64,000 nucleotides of DNA, from the NCBI GenBank assembly GCA_024138025.1, contig JAMXBD010002840.1, positions 1-64,000 on the forward strand. Reading direction: 5' to 3'. The position numbers and the translations under genes are program-made. Origin of the DNA: Combretum micranthum (Eukaryota; Streptophyta; Magnoliopsida; Myrtales; Combretaceae). Shown piece by piece: positions 25,831 to 37,806 of this stretch. The notes beneath the pieces were generated by a model, which was not told the DNA's origin, searched no databases, and saw nothing but the letters and a program-made list of their open reading frames with translations. Every line of letters begins with the position of its first letter. Position 1 is the first letter of the stretch.

Positions 25831-26940
25831 AATTTCATTCAATTTCATGTAAAAAAAATTCTTTCATTCCAAAAAAATCTTTTCCTTTTCATTTATTTCA
25901 TTAATTTGATCGTTTTTTTTTAAAGCCAAAGTATTTTTTGAAAACAAAAACAATTTTGTTTTAGAAAACTCATTTTTTATTATTTTCAAAATTCAATTAA
26001 TATCACATATATCTAAAACATATTCAAAATTCATCACATCAAAGTTATATTACAAATACAACACATTAAAATTATATCTCATGCATCAAATATACATTTC
26101 TAAAACAAACTATGTACATATACATATTCACAAAATATTCAAAAATATCACAAATTGCTAAAACATATAATTTACACAAAAAATAATTATTCTAATTTTT
26201 CTGAATTTTTCTGGATTGTTTATGAATTTTTATTGCATTTTTTCTATTTTTTTCCCTATTTTCCGTAATTAAATATATAATAAATACATAATAAAATAAT
26301 CCAAACTCACCTGGGCCGTTGGATCGTTCGGATCAGATCTGGAACGCACGATCTGATTACTTGATCAGAGCCGTCTGATCTGTTGACTTTCAATCTGGGT
26401 CGTCTGATCTGCTGGAGGTGGTGGCTTCCACCCAAAATCACCGCAGGTGGTGGTTCGAGCTGGTGGCTATCGGCGGTTGAGATTCAAAGATTTGCATAGC
26501 TTAAATCTGGATTCTTTGAGCAATCTAAAAACACTGGATCGCTAAGAACAACTTCCTAAAGCTCTTTAAACGCTCAATTTGGATCGAGTTTGATCCAAAA
26601 ACTTCGAATTTGTGATTTTCTCTCTCTAAACCCTAACTTCGAAAATTTTCAAATGCTTTGAATCTCTAAGTAATCCTTGCAATTGTTGTTTGCCTTTTGT
26701 TCATGGATCACCCCTTATCAAATGATCTAGTCAGCTTCGTTGGAGATTGGGACGTGCAATGGTGGTGTGATTGAAGCGGCTGGTCACGATCTGGGTTTGG
26801 TGTATGATAGAGATAGGGGTGTTGAGAGAGAGAGAGAACAAGAGATATTAGAGAAAGAGAGTTGCGAGAGAGATCTTTTTTTTTTTTTTTTACTTTCTAT
26901 GTTTCGATCTCTCTGTCTTGAAGAGGAGGAATTAGTTGTC

Positions 26941-26948
26941 ATTTTATA
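26941..26948 (-). promoter_or_regulatory. TATA box in the Ogre-like 3' LTR
   Basis: The minus strand reads TATAAAAT at 26948-26941, followed by a CT-rich leader. The same box occurs in the partner LTR at 37144-37137. It agrees with minus-strand transcription of the element. Confidence 0.5.
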
Positions 26949-27530
26949 GGAGCATGGAGGAAGATGGAGGGGTGCACGACCATTAATGGCCGTTACAAGC
27001 AAGTGAAAAGATCGGAGGTTACAAATTGATGAAGGAATCGCCGGCCGTTACGAATTTTGAAAAATTGGGGAAGTTACGGATCACGACCATTAATGGCCAT
27101 TACAAAACTTGAACTCGTCGGTTACAAATTGATTCTAAGGATCGGGGGTTACGAAATTTGAAAAATTGGGGAAGTTATGGATCACGACCATTAATGGCCG
27201 TTACAAAACTTGAATTCGTTGGTTACAAATTGATTCTAAGGATCGTGGGTTACGAAATTTCCACCATAAATTTGTTTTAAAGCACATTGATGATTCTTCA
27301 AAGCTTTGGAAATCAATTTTTTCAGATTTTCAATCAATAATTTGGGTTTGTTCAAGACTGATTTCTTGCCAAAAATTGATGTGAATTCAAAGTATCCATG
27401 CCTACTTTCCATTTCTATCTTCAATTTCGAAAATCAAAGATGATTAGTTGACCAAATTAAATGCCAAAATAGTGGGATTGAGCTGTTTTTGCAGAAAAAA
27501 AATGAGGATAAAAAGGTAAACAATTTGCCT

Positions 27531-27606
27531 CCACCATGGTTCGAACCCTGATCCTCTGGTTTGGTCAGATGGTTGGGTCAGTGGTCTTAACCACTAGGCC
27601 ATTGGC
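27531..27606 (-). other. tRNA-like segment with pol III A and B boxes, LTR copy 1
   Basis: On the minus strand, TGGCCTAGTGG (27601-27591, a good A box) is followed about 45 bases on by GGTTCGAACC (27547-27538, a perfect B-box/T-loop core). I could not fold a full cloverleaf with a matched acceptor stem, so this is a tRNA-like relic or internal pol III promoter rather than a functional tRNA gene. A decayed copy lies in the other LTR at 37731-37806. Confidence 0.45.
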
Positions 27607-28020
27607 CTGTGCCTGGTTAGGTTTGCCAGAAATAATGTTCAAGGCTCTCTTAAAATGTCATTTAATTAAACAAAATAATTTTAAAAAATTGTTATCATCT
27701 TTAAAAACAATTTATAACAAAAATATGTATTATATCAAGCTCAAATAATTTTTTAATAATAATATATATTTCTTTTTTCTGTTTTAATTTTTTAATTTTT
27801 TTGGTTAATTTTGGAAAAGACACACACTGTGTTTTTTTTTTTCACCTTGTCTATTTTTCCTCATTTTTTATTTATTTACCTTACTACTTTTTATTTTTTA
27901 CTATATTTGATTTTTTGGTGCTATTTTTGCTCTTTTTTACTATTTTTTTGTGAGCTTGACATAATACTAATTTTTATCATAAATTTGAGCCTTAAATTGA
28001 GCAAAAATTGGGTGTCTACA

Positions 28021-28033
28021 GCTGCCCCTCTTT
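28021..28033 (-). other. Polypurine tract of the Ogre-like element
   Basis: The minus strand reads AAAGAGGGGCAGC directly before the 3' LTR start TGTAGACACC. Position and composition fit the plus-strand primer of an LTR retrotransposon. Confidence 0.7.
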
Positions 28034-28181
28034 GTGGTAAAGTTTGAGCAAAACTTTGCCACAAAGACCAAAAGATAGCCAATTTTTGCTCTTTGAGCAC
28101 TTATCTGGCTTTTGGAAGCTTTTGACCTTTTAGGAAAAACTTGGCTTGATACTTGGCTTGATTGATAACTGTAATTCTTAA

Positions 28182-28666
28182 AGGTAGGATGACGCTCCTT
28201 TGAGCAAGTGACCCTAATTTTTTAACACAATAGGTTGACGCTCCTTTGAGCAAGTGATCCTAATTTTTCAATAGGATGACGCTCCTTTAAGCAAGTGATC
28301 CTAATTCCTTAAAACAGTAGGATGACGCTCCTTTGAGCAAGTGAACCTAATTTTTCAATAGGATGATGCTCCTTTGAGCATGTGATCCTAATTTCTTAAA
28401 ACAGTAGGACGACGTTCCTTTGAACAAGTGATCCTAATTTTTAACACAATAGGATGACGCTCCTCCGAGCAAGTGATCCTAATTCTTCAAAATGGTAGGA
28501 CGACGCTCCTTTGAGCAGGTGATCCTAATTCCTTAAAATGGTAGGACGACGCTCCTTTGAGCAAGTGATCCTTATTCTTCAAATAATAGGACGACGCTCT
28601 TTTGAGCAAGTGATCCTAATTCTTTAAAATGGTAGGACGACGCTCCTTTGAGCAGGTGATCCTACA
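28182..28666. repeat. Tandem array, ~40-45-bp unit, 11 copies
   Basis: The unit begins TAGGACGACGCTCCTTTGAG, continues CAAGTGATCCTAATT, and ends in a variable A/T-rich linker (TTAAAACAG, TTCAAAATGG or ACACAA). I count 11 copies. The core carries a short inverted repeat (GCTCctttGAGC), so each unit can form a small hairpin. Copies differ by a few substitutions and linker types alternate. It lies just inside the 3' LTR of the Ogre-like element. No coding function seen. Confidence 0.85.
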
Positions 28667-28839
28667 TATTGGAGGAACAAAACTTCTTGGAAACTGGATT
28701 TTTGAAATCTTATAATTTGAAATCTTGGCTAATTTGGAAACTTTTTTATTTTTTCACTTTAAATCCAATGGGGATTATTTAGCTGAGAAAACAATAATCT
28801 CACAAACTTGGTTAAAAAATTTGTTTGAGAAAGCAGTGA

Positions 28840-29400
28840 ATTTACTCTCTTTCTTGGAAATTCGATTGACTTGGTTCAGAAAGCAACGAATTTGCTATTT
28901 CTTTTGGAAATTGGATTGACAAACTTAGTTGAGAAAACAACGAATTTGCTATTAAATTGAAAAACTTGATTGAGAAAGCAACGAATTTGCTATTTCTTTG
29001 AAAAACTTGGTTGAGAAAGCAACAATTTGCTATTTCTTTTGATTGAAAAACTTGATTGAGAAAGCAACGAATTTGCTATTTCTTTGAAAAACTTGGTTGA
29101 GAAAGCAACAATTTGCTATTTCTTTTGATTGAAAAACTTGATTGAGAAAGCAACGAATTTGCTATTTCTTTGAAAAACTTGGTTAGAAAGCAACAATTTG
29201 CTATTTCTTTTGATTGAAAAACTTGATTGAGAAAGCAACGAATTTGCTATTTCTTTGAAAAACTTGGTTGAAAGCAACAATTTGCTATTTCTTTTGATTA
29301 AAAACTTGATTGAGAAAGCAACGAATTTGCTATTTCTTTGAAAAACTTGGTTAAGAAAGCAACAATTTGCTATTTCTTTTGATTGAAAAACTTGATTTGA
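28840..29400. repeat. Tandem array, ~84-bp two-part unit
   Basis: Repeats a pair of related half-units: 'cttgattgagaaagcaacga' + 'atttgctatttctttgaaaa' and 'cttggttgagaaagcaacaa' + 'tttgctatttcttttgattg'. There are about five full copies plus diverged ones at the left edge. Copies are nearly identical apart from small indels, so the array expanded recently. Open frames here are by-products of the repeat. Confidence 0.82.
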
Positions 29401-32351
29401 GAGAGTTAGTTGAAAAAGTGGACTTGAAAATCCTAACTTCCTTTTTTCTTGGGAAAGTGATGGACTTACAATCCCTTCTTTTCTTAGAAATGTCTTTTTT
29501 TTTTTTCAAAGATTTGAACCAAAAGTAATTTTTATATATTTTTTCTTTTTTTTTTTTTTACTTTCACTTTTAAAGAAAGTTACCAACAGGTAAAAATGAA
29601 TTGTGTTTGCCCATTGATCATTCACTTCAGTTCAGCCTCAGGCTTGACTATTTAACCACTTAAGGTTTCTCATTGAAAAATTTTAATCATTGGGGGCAAA
29701 AAATTTTACTTTTGAGGACTTCAATTCACTATTGGGGCATTGTTTTTAATTTTGGGGCAAATAATTGCTAAACTTGAGGCAGATACCTTTCAAATTGGAG
29801 CAAATGATTTTATGCCCCTGTGGACAATTTATATACCAAGATTGGTTATCTCATTTTGATTGCTTAGTCAAAGAGGACTTCCTCACACTCTCTTAGGCTC
29901 ATTTTCACTTTTGACTCGGATTCCAAAAATTATGGTCCGGCTTGCAAGTAATACACATCAGTCAATCTATTAGGTCTTCTTTGGACTGTAATGTGGGCTT
30001 TTGGTTATTGGCTTTAATCAAAAAGGATATTTCATAAAGGCTTTTTTCTGAAAAATTTTCAACACAACCCGGGTTTACAAGTCAAGAACCCTTAAGGAAA
30101 ACTTGATGATGCACTTGTCCCTAGTTTCAAGGGTATTAATAGATCAACTCCTTTGATCCAAAGAGTCTCCAAAGGGTGGAATTTGTGGGCGGGGCTTAAT
30201 ATAGAATGAATTTTGATGAATTTTGATGATTTTGAGCTATGTGTTTCTATTTGTGTTTGCAAATCATTGATTTATTATCACCTTGTTTGCTTCTTCTTCT
30301 TCTTCTTCTTTTTTTTTTCTTTTGTTGATCTCTCCTTGATTTTTTCTTGTCTTTTTTTCTTTTTTTTTTTTCTTCCTCTTTTTTTTTCTTTTTTTCCTTT
30401 TTTGGGACATGAATCCAAGGTGATTTGTTTTTTTTCCTTTTGTGGTCTATAGCTCAAAGTACATGTGTGTGTATGGTTTGAAATGGAGACTCTTTTTCTT
30501 TCATAGGAAAAGATTTATTTTTGTCAATTGACTACTCTTGAATTGATGCGACTAGGTCAAGTGCATATAAGTTACTCCTTTTTCTCCTTGTTAATGACCC
30601 TAACCTCCTGATTGCCCCATTGTGGTGGTTCCTGACAGGGTTTATTTTTAAGACACTTCCTTGATAGGCTCAAATGGGCTGACAAAGGGTAAATGTGTTT
30701 AAGATTTTGAAATGAATGCCTAATTTCATTTTGACCCATGTACTAAATTCAAGACAGACCTCTTTAAGGAATGAGTCCACCTTATCTCTCACAATTCACT
30801 CCTCTCTCGAGTGTGTAGGGTTGGTGTTTGGGATTAAATTTGCCTCTTTTCATCCTAGGCAATTATTTTTAGTGAGATATTTCTCTTGGCTTTCAATCAT
30901 CCATTTTTATTGCCTCAAGATATTTAACTAAATGCCCCATTTAGGTTTATCAAATGCCCCTAATCGGTAAAGTCCTTTTGGTTGCCCTAATTTTGATTTC
31001 AATTGCCTTTTACTGAATGATCATTGGGATAACAATTTTTTTGAAATATTCTTTCCTGTTGGCAACTTTCCTTTTTTCTTCATTTATTATACATTTTTTT
31101 GAAACTTTTATTCTTTTTTCTTTTTTTCTTTCTTTTTAGAAAAGAAATTTTAAAAACTTGTTATTCTCTTCTTTTTTTTTGAAAAAATGGTTATTTACAA
31201 AAGAGGTTTGGAAAATGAATGTTTCTAATCTAAAGTGGAAATTTATTTACAACTCAAAGTTTTTTCTTTAGGCAAAAACTAACTTACAAGAATAGAGGTA
31301 AACAAATGACCCTCTCCCCTTAAGTGGGGGCAAATATTTACAAAATGATTGATTTGAGGACAATGAAATGGAATACTTATGACAAAGATAATTTTGGTTG
31401 GAAAGGACCTATAACTATAGGTGGACAATATATTCTATGAATATATACAAGTCTACTCTACACATTTTTTAAGAAAATATATACAAATGCAAGGATGCAA
31501 ATATGCACATATGCTAGCACACGAATGCAAATGGGGATAATGACCAATAGATTTTGAAAATATTTACAGGAGTTATTAAAAACAATAGTTTCAAAAACCT
31601 TTATCAAATCATTTTTATTTATTTATCTTATAGGGCCAACTAATACTAAAAGAATATTACTCCACATTTTTTAAGACTTTGTTGGAATTGGTTAAAAACT
31701 TTGTTTTATTTGATTTTTATTTTTTTTTATTTTTTTTTTTTTTAAATTTTCTTTTTGAAACCCCTTTTTTATTTTTAATAAATTTTTTATTTGGAAAAAA
31801 AAATGATATAACTCCATTTTTTTTTTAAAAATTTGGTCATATCCCATGTTGATGAATGCATGATTTGGTAGGGTTCTATAGGTCCCCCGGTTTAGTGGTA
31901 CTAAACCGGAGTGGGAGGACATTTCTTGATCTAGAGGGTGGAAAGCCACAGCCCCGGACCTTACTTCGTCCTCCTGCTTAGGCTCTTAAGACGGCCTGGG
32001 TCCGACCGTATCTAGCACACATTTATGCTAATATGCAGATGCAATGCAAATGCAAATGAATAATCTATTGCCCCCTTTTTTTATGCCTGAATATTAGTAT
32101 ACAATATATTACAAGACAAATATATGTACAAAGAATCAATAAATAAATAAATAAGACTATTGCCCTTTCTTCTTCTTCTTCTTCTTTTTTATCTGCAAGA
32201 TTAGTATATATATTCACAAAACAATTATCCAAATAATGTACAAAGAATTATAATGTATATATTCACAAAAAATCAGGCAATTTTAAAGGATAAATTTAAA
32301 ATTTAAAATTCCTAAGTGGCTAGCCCTTTTTTTTTTAAAAAAATTTAGGTG
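29401..32351. other. Non-coding internal region of the Ogre-like element
   Basis: About 2.95 kb without a credible gene on either strand. It contains long polypyrimidine stretches (30290-30410, with a CTT run), poly-T/poly-A tracts near 31690-31810 and a more mixed-composition stretch near 31860-32010, close to the primer-binding site. No gag, protease, RT, RNase H or integrase motif was found in any frame. Confidence 0.6.
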
Positions 32352-32369
32352 TCCCCAGTGGAGTCGCCA
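32352..32369 (-). other. Primer-binding site (tRNA-Arg type) of the Ogre-like element
   Basis: The minus strand reads TGGCGACTCCACTGGGGA, three bases inside the 5' LTR end at 32373. This matches the primer site used by Ogre/Tat-type Ty3 elements (complementary to tRNA-Arg 3' ends). It is the main evidence for both lineage and orientation. Confidence 0.75.
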
Positions 32370-32549
32370 AGCTGTCGAGCCTGGATTTTTCACTATCTGG
32401 TTCATTTCTCCTAACCCGATTCACATTAAACCCGAACCCATTTAACATGAATCCTCGACTAGGGGTTAAAAGAAATTTTAATTTTTGAAAACTTTTTAGA
32501 GTCGCCACCTGATATAAATCGGGAAAAAATAAAAAGCTAGGATCAATGG

Positions 32550-34656
32550 TGATATGGTAACTCTAGGTATATTAAACCTAGAACCCCCAAATCGTTGATT
32601 GGAATTGGAACCCGAGGATCGTCTTGAAACAAGTTGTCGTAGGATGGAATTAGACCTCAATCAAACTTGTTGATTGCAACCTAATTATCAATGAATGGAA
32701 TGGAACTAGACCTCAAACAAACCTGTTGATCGCAACCTAGTTATCACGTCGACCTCCTTGAGTGTTTAGATCAAGAAAATCAAATGGAAATTCGTTCACA
32801 AGGAACAAGATGGAGTTTTCTCACAAAGAGAATGAATAACATTCATATAAATTGTCTTCTTTTTTTTTTTTTTTATACAAAGCCCATAATATATACAAAT
32901 GAAGAATAAACTGAAAAAACCTAAAACAGTTACAATATTTTGAAATATACTATTTAACTTGAAACATTTAAACTATCAAAAATATCCCTAAAAATCCTTT
33001 AATCTCTTGTATCCAAACTTGACTTGTGATTTAATGATCATAACTCCCGTCAACAAGCCTTCTTTTCCTTTAACTGGATTATTGATCTTGAACTTGATGA
33101 GCTCAATTGATGATGCTATATGGATCACATCATTCCTCCTTCTTCGAAAAGATTCGTCCTCGAATCTTCGCGTTTAGACACTTCTAAATTGCAAACAACG
33201 AATTTAGATTGAGATTCTATTTCATCTTGATCTTCTTGAGGACTCAATTCTTTAAATCCCTGCATTGAGGAATCAATTTCACTAGGAAAGAAAAATCATT
33301 ACTTGATAAACAAATATAACCTCTAGTGTTTCACACTGATTCTTTTTCCTCGATGCTCACCAAAGTGTTTTCATCACACTTTTCCTCACTCTCACGCTTG
33401 TGTTTTTCTCTCTCTCTAAAACTTTGAGCTATTATCTTCTGATCCATACAAGCCTCCAAAGGATTGAGAGAGACTAATTTCACCCATCTTTTGTTTAAAA
33501 CAAAAAATATCGATTATTGTCCTCATCATCTGGCTTTCCTCTGAAATTGCCATGGTTGTCCCAAAAGAAATATGACAAGTTTCCATTGGTACCACATCAC
33601 ATAAGACTCATCAATATACTTGCCAATCAAAAAAAAATTAGAACTTGCTCAGTCACCTGAATTTTCTTCATACCCTTTTGACAACTTTAATTTATAAGGT
33701 TTTGATGCATGCTAGTTTTCAAATTCAATTTTTCTACCATCAAGATACTAACAAAATTTGCGTAACACCCACATCAATCCTCAAACTGCATGTTTTGTCC
33801 TTTACATGGTTTACATGGCATCTAATGTAAAATTTAGGATCACTAGAAATCTCATCAACATCATGCCTCAACAGCTAGATCTCACTTGCACTTTACTCAT
33901 AATTAATTTTTTTTTTTTAGACAACTCAAACCCTAGATAGCAAAAACAAAACCCTCGACAAAAATTAAAGTCCTCTCTTTTTTTTTTTTTGACTCAAGAA
34001 CCCTAATCAAGAACAACAACAAATAGATAGCAAGATTAAATAAAGATAAAAGGATAGATTACTTGTGACAAGAAACGTAGCTTGATACCAAATGATATGG
34101 TAACCTAGGTATATTAAACCTAGAACCCCAAATCGTTGATTGGAATTGGAACCCGATTCGTAGGATGGAATTAGACCTCAATCAAACCTGTTGATTGCAA
34201 ACCTAATTATCAATGAATGGAATGGAACTAGACCTCGAACAAACCTGTTGATCGCAACCTAGTTATCACGTCGACCTCCTTGAGTGTTTAGATCAAGGAA
34301 ATCAAGTGGAAATTCGTTCACAAGGAACAAGATGGAGTTTTCTCTCAAAGAGAATGAATAACATTCATATAAATTGTCTTCTTTTTTTTCTATACAAAGC
34401 CCATCATATGTATACAAATGAAGAATAGACTAAAAAAAAACCTAAAACAGTTACAATATTTTGAAATATACTATTTAACTTGAAACATTTAAACTATCAA
34501 TAAATATCCCTAAAAATCCTTTAATCTCTTGTATCCCAAACTTTGACTTGTGATTTAATGATCATAACTCCCGTCAACAAGCCTTCTTTTCCTTTAACTG
34601 GATTATTGATCTTGAACTTGATGGGCTCAATTGATGATGCTATATGGATCACATCA
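32550..34656 (-). mobile_element. Small non-autonomous CRM-like Ty3 element (minus)
   Basis: A 2.1-kb element. LTRs are 32550-33132 (3') and 34093-34656 (5'), about 565-583 bp, reading TGATGTGATCC…CATATCA on minus. The primer site on minus, TTTGGTATCAAGC (plus 34080-34092), directly abuts the 5' LTR. The 3' end carries the motif GATTCGAGGACGAATC followed by GAAGAAGGAGGA before the LTR (plus 33133-33170). The larger CRM-like element at 46033-50384 has almost the same pol-tail and purine tract, so it is a plausible protein donor. The 960-bp interior encodes nothing recognisable. Confidence 0.72.
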
Positions 34657-35633
34657 TTGGGTCTTAGGTTTAATATACCTAAGGTTTTTCGTATCATTTG
34701 GTATCAGAGCTTCGGCTTCTTGAATCAAGTAAATCCATATCCTAATTCGATTAGAGGTAACACTTTAATCGTTCATATCCCTTGGTTATGTCTTTTGATT
34801 TGTTAGATTTATCTTATTAGGATTAGATAAAAAAAAAACAAAGATTTGATTTTGATTGGTCTGTTGTTAGGGTTCTTTTATGAAAAGTTGTGATCTTTAG
34901 ATCTAGGGTATAAAAAAAAAATTGTGGTTTGTCGCTTATCAATCTGGTCAGATTTTTGTGATAGAAGTTTCCAAGCATATTGGTGTCGGGTCTCAAGGCA
35001 GGTCGCTTGTGGTTCACATCAGTTTGGAGAATCAATGACCAAACTTTTTCGAGAAAGAGGAACGATGTTTTCAAGCATATTGATGTTGGGTCTCAAGGCA
35101 GGTCGCTTGTGGTTCGCGTCAGTTTGAAGATTCGAGGACGAATCTTTTTCAAGAAGGAGGGAATGATGAGGATTGGATGGCGTCATTGTATTTATTGATT
35201 AGTTTGAATTTTTTTTATATAACTTTTCAGTTTTTTTTTTGTATTTATTGCTTAGTTTGAATTTTTTTATGTCTTTTTGGTTTTCCATGTATTTATTATT
35301 TAGTTGCTTAGTTTTAGGCTAACTAAGCCTATAAAGACCCATCATATGTAATCTTTTGAGAGAAGACTAGAAAGAATGAAAATTTGAGAGCTTTTTCTCT
35401 TTGAGTTCTGGAAAGAACTTGTTTGAACTTATCGGGTTTTTACCCGTGGTGTTCACCATGACTTATCAATCGGGTTTTCCATTCCCGATTGTGGCGCTCT
35501 CCTTTATACCAAGGTTCTTATCTACATATAGACAACGGGTCGCGGTTTTCCACCAGGTTTCTTAGACGATCCTTGGGGTTTAATTCCATTTGACGTTGGG
35601 TCTTAGGTTTATATACCTAAGGTTTTCGTATCA
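34657..35633 (+). mobile_element. Partial non-autonomous CRM-like element (plus) with 3' LTR
   Basis: Only the last ~40 bases of its 5' LTR remain (34657-34696, ending CGTATCA). They are followed by a primer site, TTTGGTATCAGAGC (34697-34710). The interior (34711-35163) has two ~70-100-base direct repeats (about 34970 and 35070; 'gggtctcaaggcaggtcgct') and ends with the GATTCGAGGACGAATC pol tail and purine tract. The 3' LTR is 35164-35633 (TGATGAGG…CGTATCA). It lies tail-to-head against the minus element at 34656, and the two share LTR-end sequence in opposite orientation. Confidence 0.65.
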
Positions 35634-37730
35634 AACGATGGTCGGTTGATCCTAACTTAGCTACTAGTCTGCGAAAAATTTGATTTGAAAACCAAACTTT
35701 AAAACCAGATATCGTGGATTCGGGGGCTAACCTATTAAAACCAAAGGTTACCACTTTTGGAATTTTAAATTTATAATATATCCTTTATATGCTCAAAATT
35801 TCAAATAAAAATATTTACAAGTCACATTTTTGTTTTTCTTTTTATATTTTTATATTTTTATATTCTCAAAAATTACACAAAAATAACCAAAATGATAAAC
35901 AAAAAATATTTTTTCATTTTTTTATTGTCGCCCCCGTAGGTGCCTACGTACTCGCTAATCGAGATCAGACAAAACGTAGTTCTTTGAAAATAACCTTAGT
36001 TTGTTGATCAATTTTAATTTTGGAACTCTTTTCACTTTAAATTCATAAATTTTGAATTTTTATGAAACCATTTTTAATTAATCCTATGATCTAATTAATT
36101 GATTTTCATTTCATGAAATGCAATTTTTCTAAGTCCAAAATCATTTTTCTTTAAAATCATTTTATGATAATTCAGGGCTAATTTAATGCTACATGAAAAA
36201 TCAATTTTGATTAAACTTGATTGAATATTTTCATAGTTAATTTAATGCTACTATGAAAATATTTTGATTGAAAACTTTTGGATGACTATTTTCATAGCTA
36301 ATTTATGAAAATAATTTGATGAAAACTTGATTATTTTCATAGCAAATTTATGAAAATCATTTGATGAAAACTTTGATTAATTTGATGAAAACTTTGATTA
36401 TTTTCATAGAAAATTTATGAAAATGATTTGATGAAAACTTAATGAAAACTTTAATGATTATTTTCATAGCAAATTTATGAAAATAATTTGGATGAAAAAC
36501 TTTGATTATTATTTTCATAGCAAATTTATGAAAATAATTTGGATGAAAAACTTGATCAGAGCCGTCTGATCTGTTGACTTTCAATCTGGGTCGTCTGATT
36601 TGCTGGAGGTGGTGGCTTCCACCCAGAATCGCCGCAGGTGGTGGTTCGAGCTGGTGGCTATCGGTGGTTAAGATTCGAAAATTTGCAGAGCTTAAATCTG
36701 GATTCTTTGAGCAATCTAAAAACTTGGATCTCTAAGAAAACTTCCTAAAGCTCTCTAAACACTCAATTTGGATCGAGTTTGATCCAAAAACTTCGAATTT
36801 GTGATTTTTCTCTCTCTAAACCCTAACTTCGAAATTTTTTCGAATGCTTTGAATCTCTAAGTAATCCTTGCAATTGTTGTTTACCTTTTGTTCATGGATC
36901 ACCCCTTATCAAATGATCTAGTCAGCTTCGTTGGAGACTGGGACGTGTAATGGTGGTGATGATTGAAGGGCTGGGTCACGATCTGGTTTGGTGTATGATA
37001 GAGATAGGGGTGTTGAGAGAGAGAGAGAGAGAGAACAAGAGATATAGAGAAGAGAGTTGCGAGAGAGATCATTTTTTTTTTTTTTTTACTTTCTATGTTT
37101 CGATCTCTCTGTCTTGAAGAGGAGGAATTGGTTGTCATTTTATAGGAGCATGGAGGAAGATGGAGGGGTGCACGACCATTAATGGCCGTTACAAGCAAGT
37201 GAAAAGATCGGAGGTTACAAATTGATGAAGTAATCGCCGGCCGTTACGAATTTTGAAAAATTGGGGAAGTTACGAATCACGACCATTAATGGCCGTTACA
37301 AAACTTGAACTCGTCGATTACAAATTGATTCTAAGGATCGGGGGTTACGAAATTTGAAAAATTGGGGAAGTTATGGATCACGACCATTAATGGCCGTTAC
37401 AAAACTTGAACTCGTCGGTTACAAATTGATTCTAAGGATCGAGGGTTGCAAAATTTCCACCATAAATTTGTTTTAAAGCACATTGATGATTCTTCAAAGC
37501 TTTGGAAATCAATTTTTTTAGATTTTCAATCAATAATTTGGATTTGTTCGAGACTGATTTCTTGCCAAAAAATTGATGTGAATTCAAAGTTCCATGCCTA
37601 CTTTCCATTTCTATCTTCAATTTCGAAAATCAAAGATGATTAGTTGACCAAATTAATGCCAAAATGGTGGGGTTGAGCTGTTTTGCAGAAAAAAAAAATG
37701 AGGATAAAGAGGCAAAAAATTTGCCTCCAC

Positions 37731-37806
37731 CATGTTTCGAACCCTGGTCCTCTGGTTTGGTCAGATGTTGGGCCAGTGGTCTTAATCACTAGCCATTGGC
37801 CTGTGC
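37731..37806 (-). other. tRNA-like segment, LTR copy 2 (degenerate)
   Basis: Same position in the 5' LTR as 27531-27606. The B box has one change (GGTTCGAAAC on minus) and the A box has lost a base, so this copy looks less able to recruit pol III than the other. Confidence 0.35.

Larger units (their letters stand above)
24714..28020 (-). repeat. 3' LTR of the Ogre-like element (3307 bp)
   Basis: Plus-strand boundaries are TGTCGAGCTTGG…GGGTGTCTACA. It pairs with the copy at 32373-38222. It contains an array of short hairpin-forming units (about 25430-25830), a minus-strand TATA box (26948-26941), three near-copies of a 'gttacgaa…cgaccattaatggcc' motif (26960-27250) and a tRNA-like segment (27531-27606). 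Short open frames at 26740-27002 and 27236-27424 occur in both LTR copies but with different breaks, so they are not supported as genes. Confidence 0.82.

Noticed and set aside
26740..27002. Open frames of about 70 codons on both strands near the TATA box of the Ogre-like LTR
   Set aside because: They are low-complexity reads of a CT-rich leader. The partner LTR has a different frame length at the same place.
28182..28666. CRISPR-like regular repeats
   Set aside because: The units are directly tandem, with A/T-rich linkers of 5-10 bases rather than unique spacers, and lie in a plant retrotransposon. Not a CRISPR array.
30213..30452. Phe-rich hydrophobic frame suggesting a membrane protein
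   Set aside because: It is produced by a long polypyrimidine tract (CTT and T runs) in the non-coding interior of the Ogre-like element.
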